Translations under genes and position numbers: made by a program
The notes under the pieces: generated by a model
Databases searched by the model: none
Told to the model about the DNA's origin: nothing
What the model saw: only the letters and a program-made list of their open reading frames with translations
In this document: piece by piece, positions 1-5,210 of the stretch
How the letters are laid out: each line of letters starts with the position of its first letter
How positions within the stretch are numbered: the stretch's first letter is position 1
NCBI GenBank assembly: GCA_030151845.1
Contig: JASLCM010000078.1
Coordinates: 1 to 6,484, forward strand
Direction of reading: 5' to 3'
Origin: Bacteroides sp.
Lineage (GTDB): Bacteria > Bacteroidota > Bacteroidia > Bacteroidales > Bacteroidaceae
Length of the DNA: 6,484 bases

Positions 1-580
1 AAAAATAGAGTTTGAAGAGGTTGTCTACTGGGATGAACTGAGGTCTATTATGGACTGGGCTAAAGATCGGGTAACTTCAACCTTTTATATCTGCTGGGCA
101 GCCCAAGCAGGATTATATCACAAATACAATATTCCTAAATATCCATTGAAAGAGAAGCTGTTTGGTGTCTTTGAACATGAAATTCTTGACCCCTTCCATC
201 CTCTTTTTAGAGGGTTCGATTCGTTTTTCTATGCTCCGCACAGTAGGCATACAGAATTAATCTCTAAGGATATTTTGAAGGAAAAGGAATTAGAAATACT
301 CTCTACCTCAGAAGAGGCAGGGGTATATATCGTGGAGGGGAGGAAAGGACGGGAGTTTTATGTTACCGGTCATAGTGAGTATGCGCCTTATACATTAGAC
401 CGTGAATATAAAAGAGATGTTAAAGCTGATTTACCAATAGCTCTCCCTAAAAATTATTACAAACAGGATGAGGTGAGTATGGGACCTGTTGTAAAGTGGA
501 GAGCACACGGACATTTACTCTTTAGCAACTGGTTAAATTATTATGTTTATCAGAAGACCCCTTTTAAATTAAATAAGTGA
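1..580 (+). CDS. metA: Homoserine O-acyltransferase MetA, C-terminal part (5' end outside window)
   Basis: This cytoplasmic enzyme transfers an acyl group (succinyl or acetyl) from CoA to homoserine, the committed step of methionine synthesis. About 192 residues of a family usually near 305 are visible. The reading frame is open from base 2 through the internal ATG at 50, so the true start lies upstream; residues encoded before base 50 (such as EFEEVVYWDEL) also match MetA. All catalytic residues known from E. coli MetA are present: the nucleophile Cys in ICWAAQAG (codon 92-94, Cys142), and His and Glu of GHSEY (371-373 and 377-379, His235 and Glu237). The homoserine-binding Lys (155-157, Lys163), Ser (242-244, Ser192) and Arg (413-415, Arg249) also fall at the expected spacings. 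The C-terminal HLLFSNWLNYYVYQ block is characteristic. The residue that decides acetyl versus succinyl use (E. coli position 111) is outside the window, so the acyl donor is not determined. The stop overlaps the next gene by one base. Confidence 0.96.
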   Translation, partial: KIEFEEVVYWDELRSIMDWAKDRVTSTFYICWAAQAGLYHKYNIPKYPLKEKLFGVFEHEILDPFHPLFRGFDSFFYAPHSRHTELISKDILKEKELEILSTSEEAGVYIVEGRKGREFYVTGHSEYAPYTLDREYKRDVKADLPIALPKNYYKQDEVSMGPVVKWRAHGHLLFSNWLNYYVYQKTPFKLNK

Positions 581-2421
581 TGAAAAAGAGTAGAGCTATA
601 GAACTTTTGGCTCCGGCCAAGAATAAAGAGTGTGGTATAGAAGCTATAAAACATGGGGCAGATGCAGTATACATTGGTGCTCCTAAGTTTGGTGCTCGCG
701 TAGGGGCAACTAATTCGATAGAGGAGATAGAGGAGTTGGTTAAGTTTGCTCATTGTTACTTTGCAAAAGTATATGTGACAGTAAACACGATCATAACCGA
801 TGAGCAACTGGTAGAGACCCAAGAGATGATATGGGAGCTATATCGAATAGGTGTAGATGCTTTAATTATTCAAGATATGGGAATCAAAAGGTTAAATCTT
901 CCCCCTATCCCTTTACATGCAAGTACACAAGCCGATAACCGGACAGTAGAGAAGGTAAGGTTTATGTATGAGGCTGGGTTTAATCAGGTTGTTTTGGCAA
1001 GAGAGTTATCTCTTCGTGAGATTCGTGAGATTCATGATGATGTTCCTCAGGTAAAGTTGGAAAGTTTTATACATGGAGCACTTTGTGTAAGTTATAGTGG
1101 TCAATGTTATGCGAGTTATGCGATGAGTGGGCGTAGTGCAAACCGAGGAGAGTGCTCTCAGTTTTGCAGATTGCCTTTTACTTTAGAAGATAATAAGGGA
1201 GCTCAGGTGGTTGAACAAAAACATCTTCTCTCTTTAAAGGATTTGAACAGAATAACAGACTTAGAGGCTCTGTTAGATGCTGGAGTTTCTTCGCTTAAAA
1301 TTGAGGGCAGACTCAAGGATAGTTCTTATGTGAAAAATGTAACAGCTGCATATAGAGAAGCTTTGGATGCTATTTTCGAGAAAAGGGGAGAGTATAGAAA
1401 ATCTTCATCAGGAAAAGTTAAATTGCAGTTCTCCCCTCAGCTAGATAAAAGTTTTAATAGAGGATTTACTTCTCTGTTTCTCCATGGAAGAAGTAGAGAT
1501 GTAGCTTCTTTTATAACTCCTAAATCGATAGGAGAGGAGATGGGTTATGTTAAGGATGTTAGAAGAAATTTCATCATTGTTGCTGGAGTGAAGCCATTTA
1601 GTAATGGGGATGGACTTTGTTTCATTGACGAGGATGGGAAACTGCAAGGTTTTAGGGTAAACCGCGTTGAGGGTAACAAACTGTTTATTCATGAAATGCC
1701 CACTATACCTTTAAAAACAACAGTCTACAGAAACTATGATCATGAATTTGAAAAGCTTTTGGGAACAGAAACCTCAGAACGAAAAATAGCCCTTAGCTTT
1801 TCTCTGAAAGAGAGTAGTGGTGGGTTTGTTTTGGAAGCATTAGATGAAGATGGGGTTCGAGTGGAAAAAGAGGTTGAGCTAAATAAAGAGCTAGCCCATA
1901 GACCTCAACAGGCTCAGATAGAAAGGAATTTGCAAAAACTTGGAAATACACCTTTTGAATGCTCTCAACTATCTATAGAGCTAGATAAAGATTGGTTTAT
2001 TCCCGCTTCCATACTTACTGAACTTCGTAGAACTGTTGTTGATGAATTAATTGAGAAAAGAATTAACGTAGCTCCTAAGGAGGTCTATCGGGAAGGAGAC
2101 AGCTCTTTCCCTTATCCAGAAAAGAGGTTAACCTATTTAGGAAATGTGATAAATAAGCGTTCCAGACTCTTTTATCATGAGCATGGGGTTGATGAAATAG
2201 AACCTGGATATGAGGAAAAGCCGTTAGATGAGGCTGTACTTATGTTTACAAAACACTGCTTGCGTTATAGTTTAGGCATTTGTCCTGTTCATCAAACAAA
2301 AAGTGAGAAGTATGAAGAGCCTTTTTGGTTGATCGCTCCCGATAAAGAGAGGTTTAAGCTACAGTTTGACTGTAAGCAATGTATCATGAAGGTTGTTGGT
2401 AAGAATCGATTTAAAGATTAA
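580..2421 (+). CDS. U32-family protein, RlhA-like (likely 23S rRNA cytidine hydroxylation), annotated in many genomes as collagenase-like peptidase U32
   Basis: The protein has 613 residues from the ATG at 580. A GTG at 577 is possible, but the ATG forms the TGATG overlap with the metA stop and is preferred. Residues 1 to about 300 form the U32 TIM-barrel-like domain, beginning ELLAPAKNKECGIEAIKHGA. The family signature lies at ESFIHGALCVSYSGQC, and its cysteines 169, 176, 192 and 196 are spaced CX6CX15CX3C, the cluster thought to bind iron-sulfur in this family. Residues of about 385-495 resemble the DUF3656 domain found in the long U32 proteins. The tail holds four more cysteines (560, 568, 598, 601). 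Length and DUF3656 favour the RlhA type, which in E. coli makes 5-hydroxycytidine in 23S rRNA, over the shorter TrhP type that acts on tRNA. Protease activity, the older annotation, is less likely. The RlhA role is inferred from family resemblance. The gene is probably co-transcribed with metA and ends before a strong hairpin. Confidence 0.88.
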   Translation: MKKSRAIELLAPAKNKECGIEAIKHGADAVYIGAPKFGARVGATNSIEEIEELVKFAHCYFAKVYVTVNTIITDEQLVETQEMIWELYRIGVDALIIQDMGIKRLNLPPIPLHASTQADNRTVEKVRFMYEAGFNQVVLARELSLREIREIHDDVPQVKLESFIHGALCVSYSGQCYASYAMSGRSANRGECSQFCRLPFTLEDNKGAQVVEQKHLLSLKDLNRITDLEALLDAGVSSLKIEGRLKDSSYVKNVTAAYREALDAIFEKRGEYRKSSSGKVKLQFSPQLDKSFNRGFTSLFLHGRSRDVASFITPKSIGEEMGYVKDVRRNFIIVAGVKPFSNGDGLCFIDEDGKLQGFRVNRVEGNKLFIHEMPTIPLKTTVYRNYDHEFEKLLGTETSERKIALSFSLKESSGGFVLEALDEDGVRVEKEVELNKELAHRPQQAQIERNLQKLGNTPFECSQLSIELDKDWFIPASILTELRRTVVDELIEKRINVAPKEVYREGDSSFPYPEKRLTYLGNVINKRSRLFYHEHGVDEIEPGYEEKPLDEAVLMFTKHCLRYSLGICPVHQTKSEKYEEPFWLIAPDKERFKLQFDCKQCIMKVVGKNRFKD

Positions 2422-2474
2422 TCAACTTGAAAGTGTGTCAATACTAAAATGAGTATTCCCCAAAGTTGTAATAT

Positions 2475-2522
2475 AAAAGAGCCCTATCAAGCACTATATT
2501 TGAGTGCAGATAGGACTCTTTT
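2475..2522. terminator. Bidirectional intrinsic terminator between convergent genes
   Basis: A long hairpin lies between the convergent U32 and dipeptidase genes. The outer stem pairs AAAAGAG (2475-2481) with CTCTTTT (2516-2522), then, past one C/A mismatch, CCTATC (2483-2488) with GATAGG (2509-2514). After a small internal loop, GCACT (2491-2495) pairs with AGTGC (2503-2507) around a 7-base loop. The A-run on the left and T-run on the right give a U-tract in either direction, so the element can stop transcription from the metA/U32 side and from the aroC/dipeptidase side. The element is read directly from the sequence; its activity is inferred. Confidence 0.88.
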
Positions 2523-2608
2523 CATGACTTTTAAGAGTGTAAGTTTCAGCTTATAAGTTCGTGTATGCGAAAAATAGGTTATGAAACACCCTCATCTTAG
2601 ATGGATAA

Positions 2609-3973
2609 TTACTGCAACTCCGCAAAGTTTTTATGAAACTCTATTACGGCTTCTATTCCTTTTCTGAAAATAGCTAGAGAGAAATTTTCATTAGGAGAGT
2701 GAATAGCATTACTCTCTAAACCGAAGCCCATGAGTATTGTTTTTATACCTAAGACCTCTTCAAAAGTTGCTATAATGGGAATGCTTCCCCCTCTACGTAC
2801 AGGCAGAGGTTCTTTTCCAAATGCTTTTTGAAAACCTTTTGCAGCAGCTTGGTAAGCAGGAAGAGTAACTGGACAAACATATCCTTGTCCTCCATGTAGT
2901 GGAGTTACTTTTACTTTGACTGATTGAGGTGCTATACTATTTATATACTCTACAAACAGTTGCGCTATCTCTTCATGGTCTTGATGAGGAACTAACCGAG
3001 TTGAAACCTTAGCATAAGCTTTGGAGGGTAAAACTGTTTTTGCTCCCTCACCCGTATAGCCTCCCCAAATGCCACAAACATCAAATGAGGGTCTGCAGCT
3101 ATTTCTTTCTAGGGTAGAGTATCCTTTCTCTCCTTGAAGCTCTTCTACATCAATAGCAGCTTTATATTTCTTTTCATTAAAAGGAATCTTTGCAATAAGA
3201 TCTCTTTCGGCTTGAGGAACCTCTTCAACCTTATCGTAAAAGTGTGGAATTGTAATCTTACCGTTTTGGTCGACTACCTGGCTGATCAAATCACATAAGA
3301 TATTAATTGGATTGGCAACAGCTCCTCCAAAATGGCCAGAGTGTAAATCTCTATTAGGACCAGTAACTTCAATTTCCCAGTAGGCTAGTCCACGTAGACC
3401 CGTAGTTAATGAGGGTAAGTCTTCTCCTAACATACTCGTGTCTGAGACAAGAATAATATCTGCTTGAAGTAACTCCTTGTGTTTCTTACAAAAGTTTTCT
3501 AGACTAGGAGATCCAACCTCCTCTTCGCCTTCAAAAAGAAATTTGATATTATGTTTTAGTAGGTTGTTTTTGACCAAGTACTCAAAAGCCTTTACTTGAA
3601 TAAAAGATTGTCCTTTATCATCATCAGCACCTCTAGCCCATATTTTCCCCTCTCTTATTTCAGGTTCGAACGGGTTGCTTTTCCATAGCTCTAAAGGTTC
3701 TGCGGGCATAACATCATAGTGCGCATAAATAAGAACAGTTTTAGCCTTTGGATCAACCATCTTTTCTCCATAAACGATAGGATTCCCTTCGGTGGGCATA
3801 ACTGTAGCTGTATCTGCTCCTGAAGAAAGTAGTAATTCCTTCCATAAGTTAGCACAAGCTACAATGTCATTTTTGTGTTCTGGTTTAGCACTGATACTTG
3901 GAATACGTATTAAACTGAAAAGTTCATTTAAGAAACGCGTTTCGTTCTCTTGTATGTAGTTTTTTATGTCCAT
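2609..3973 (-). CDS. M20-family metallo-dipeptidase (CNDP/carnosinase-like)
   Basis: This 454-residue protein is a cytosolic dinuclear-zinc dipeptidase of the M20 family; no signal peptide is visible. The metal and catalytic residues are all present: His85 in AHYDVMPAEP, Asp118 in ARGADDDKG (bridging), Glu151 (catalytic base) and Glu152 in EGEEEVGS, Asp178 in SDTS, and His425 in NAIHSPNE. His211 in DLHSGHFGG matches the histidine that reaches the partner subunit's active site in CNDP-type dimers. The catalytic domain is split around a lid/dimerisation domain at about residues 200-360. Length and motif spacing fit CNDP-like dipeptidases, not the shorter DapE or ArgE deacylases. Exact substrates cannot be read from the sequence; general dipeptide hydrolysis is the family expectation. 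The start ATG shares its A with the aroC stop (TAATG), so translation is probably coupled to aroC. No Shine-Dalgarno sequence is visible. The gene ends 86 bases from the shared terminator hairpin. Confidence 0.93.
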   Translation of the reverse strand: MDIKNYIQENETRFLNELFSLIRIPSISAKPEHKNDIVACANLWKELLLSSGADTATVMPTEGNPIVYGEKMVDPKAKTVLIYAHYDVMPAEPLELWKSNPFEPEIREGKIWARGADDDKGQSFIQVKAFEYLVKNNLLKHNIKFLFEGEEEVGSPSLENFCKKHKELLQADIILVSDTSMLGEDLPSLTTGLRGLAYWEIEVTGPNRDLHSGHFGGAVANPINILCDLISQVVDQNGKITIPHFYDKVEEVPQAERDLIAKIPFNEKKYKAAIDVEELQGEKGYSTLERNSCRPSFDVCGIWGGYTGEGAKTVLPSKAYAKVSTRLVPHQDHEEIAQLFVEYINSIAPQSVKVKVTPLHGGQGYVCPVTLPAYQAAAKGFQKAFGKEPLPVRRGGSIPIIATFEEVLGIKTILMGFGLESNAIHSPNENFSLAIFRKGIEAVIEFHKNFAELQ

Positions 3974-5049
3974 TATAATAGTGTGGTTTTATTGATTAAG
4001 TAATAGTCTAGAAGTGTTAAAGCAGTCATAGCTTCAACAATGGGTACTGCTCGAGGTAAAACACAAGAATCATGTCTGCCCCGGGCTTTTAGGGTGGTAT
4101 CTAATCCATCTATGTTTACAGTGTGTTGCTCCATTAATATAGTAGCCACAGGTTTAAATGCTACTCGGAAGTAGATGTCTTGTCCATTACTAATGCCTCC
4201 CTGTATTCCCCCAGAGTGATTTGTTTTTGTATCAATTCTTCCTGAGTTATTATAGAATACGTCATTTTGTTCAGACCCTTTTTTTGTTAGTGCTCGGAAT
4301 CCATCTCCATACTCAAACCCTTTAACAGCATTAATACTTAGCATGGCATTACCTAATGCAGCGTGAAGTTTGCCAAAGACAGGCTCCCCTAGTCCGATGG
4401 GGCACCCTTGAACTACGCAAGAAATAGTTCCACCAATGGTATCTCCCTCCCCTTTAGTTTTAAAAATAAACTCTTCCATCTCTTTTGCTAGTTTTTGATC
4501 GGGGCAACGAACAGGGTTATTTTCAATGGTAGTTAAATCATAGGACTGATAATCATCTGTAAGTTTTAAAGCACCGACTTGAGAGGTATAGGCCGTAATG
4601 GAGATGCCGAGTTGTTTCAAAGCCATCTTAGCTAATGCTCCTGCAATAACTCTAGCTATTGTTTCTCGAGCAGAAGATCGTCCGCCTCCTCGATGATCAC
4701 GTATTCCGTATTTGCTTTTATAGGTAAAATCTGCATGCGATGGTCGATAAACTTCCTTTAGGTTGTTATAATCGTCGGAGTGATGGTTTGTATTCCATAC
4801 AACAAAGCCTATAGGGCAGCCTGTACTTTTACCTTCGTAAATACCAGAAAGCAGTTCTACTTTATCGCTTTCCTTTCGAGCAGTTGTTATTTTGGACTGG
4901 CCAGGTTTGCGTCTGTCAAGTTCTTTTTGAATCAGTTTTTCGTCTATATGAACACCAGCAGGAAAACCATCTAAAACACCACCTATGGCTTTTCCATGCG
5001 ATTCACCAAAACTTGTTAGTCTTAAAAAGTTTCCGAATGAATTAAACAT
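3973..5049 (-). CDS. aroC: Chorismate synthase
   Basis: Chorismate synthase converts 5-enolpyruvylshikimate-3-phosphate to chorismate, the last step of the shikimate pathway, using reduced FMN as a non-consumed cofactor; it works as a cytoplasmic tetramer. The protein is 358 residues, normal for the bacterial monofunctional enzyme. Family signatures are intact along its whole length: SFGESHG at 13-19 (active-site His18), RPSHADF at 102-108 (His105), the HRGGGRSSARET block at 119-130, NHSGGIQGG at 277-285, and RGRHDSCVLPRAVPIVEAM at 323-341, including Asp327. No extra flavin-reductase domain is present, so reduced FMN must come from another protein. The ATG at 5049 gives the standard MFNSFGNFLRL start and lies a short distance downstream of a good -7 box. 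Its stop overlaps the dipeptidase start by one base. All key residues are conserved, so the enzyme should be functional. Confidence 0.98.
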   Translation of the reverse strand: MFNSFGNFLRLTSFGESHGKAIGGVLDGFPAGVHIDEKLIQKELDRRKPGQSKITTARKESDKVELLSGIYEGKSTGCPIGFVVWNTNHHSDDYNNLKEVYRPSHADFTYKSKYGIRDHRGGGRSSARETIARVIAGALAKMALKQLGISITAYTSQVGALKLTDDYQSYDLTTIENNPVRCPDQKLAKEMEEFIFKTKGEGDTIGGTISCVVQGCPIGLGEPVFGKLHAALGNAMLSINAVKGFEYGDGFRALTKKGSEQNDVFYNNSGRIDTKTNHSGGIQGGISNGQDIYFRVAFKPVATILMEQHTVNIDGLDTTLKARGRHDSCVLPRAVPIVEAMTALTLLDYYLINKTTLL

Positions 5050-5071
5050 ATTCTCAATCTTTTGTGTTCTA

Positions 5072-5079
5072 CAAATATA
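5072..5079 (-). promoter_or_regulatory. Candidate aroC promoter -7 box
   Basis: On the minus strand this reads TATATTTG, an exact match to the Bacteroidota -7 consensus TAnnTTTG. It lies about 22 bases from the aroC ATG, which would give a short leader of roughly 15 bases. No clear TTTG -33 element is seen at the expected distance; the region there is T-rich and carries an inverted repeat. The match is seen directly, while promoter activity is inferred. Confidence 0.55.
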
Positions 5080-5095
5080 ACAATAATAAGTAGGC

Positions 5096-5159
5096 TTAAG
5101 TTGTGAAAAAACTTAAAAATAGCGACTATTAAGTAGCAAAACCCTAAGGATTTGGGGTT
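5096..5159. repeat. Three consecutive small inverted repeats in the divergent promoter region
   Basis: TTAAGTT (5096-5102) pairs with AACTTAA (5110-5116) around GTGAAAA. AATAG (5118-5122) pairs with CTATT (5126-5130) around CGA. AACCCTAA (5140-5147) pairs with TTTGGGTT-like bases 5152-5159 (one G-T pair) around GGAT. They sit between the aroC -7 box and the lipoprotein start and could be operator sites or leader hairpins. AT-rich sequence can also give short repeats by chance; the third, GC-containing one is the most convincing. Confidence 0.4.
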
Positions 5160-5176
5160 GTTTCAAAAGAATTACC

Positions 5177-5194
5177 TTACTTTGCTTAGTTTTG
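5177..5194 (+). promoter_or_regulatory. Candidate promoter -7 boxes for the lipoprotein gene
   Basis: Two overlapping-range candidates fit the Bacteroidota TAnnTTTG consensus. TTACTTTG (5177-5184) has one mismatch but lies 22 bases after a TTTG at 5151-5154 that could act as a -33 box. TAGTTTTG (5187-5194) is an exact match, but it would leave a leader of only about ten bases and has only a poor -33 element (TTTC at 5161). The sequence does not decide between them. The leader before the ATG is A/T-rich with no Shine-Dalgarno sequence, which is normal for this phylum. Confidence 0.45.
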
Positions 5195-5210
5195 TTTAAA
5201 AATAAATGAT

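Noticed and set aside
50..52. ATG as the start of metA
   Set aside because: The frame is open to the window edge and the residues before this Met match MetA, so it is an internal methionine.
577..579. GTG as the start of the U32 gene
   Set aside because: It adds only one residue before an ATG that forms the classical TGATG coupling with the metA stop.
550..822. Minus-strand open frame of 90 codons
   Set aside because: It lies across the 3' end of metA and the start of the U32 gene, both strongly supported. Its translation has no recognisable domain and looks like antisense shadow.
1441..1692. Minus-strand open frame of 83 codons
   Set aside because: It is fully inside the U32 gene, opposite a conserved coding region, with no family resemblance.
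2593..2603. CATCT-T-AGATG palindrome near the dipeptidase stop
   Set aside because: The five-base arms are separated by one base, which cannot form a normal hairpin loop, and there is no U-tract; probably chance.
2422..2608. Possible small gene or ncRNA in the convergent intergenic region
   Set aside because: Apart from the terminator hairpin, no start, conserved-looking frame or promoter was found.
4780..4974. Plus-strand open frame of 64 codons
   Set aside because: It is fully antisense to the conserved N-terminal part of aroC; its composition reflects the complementary strand.
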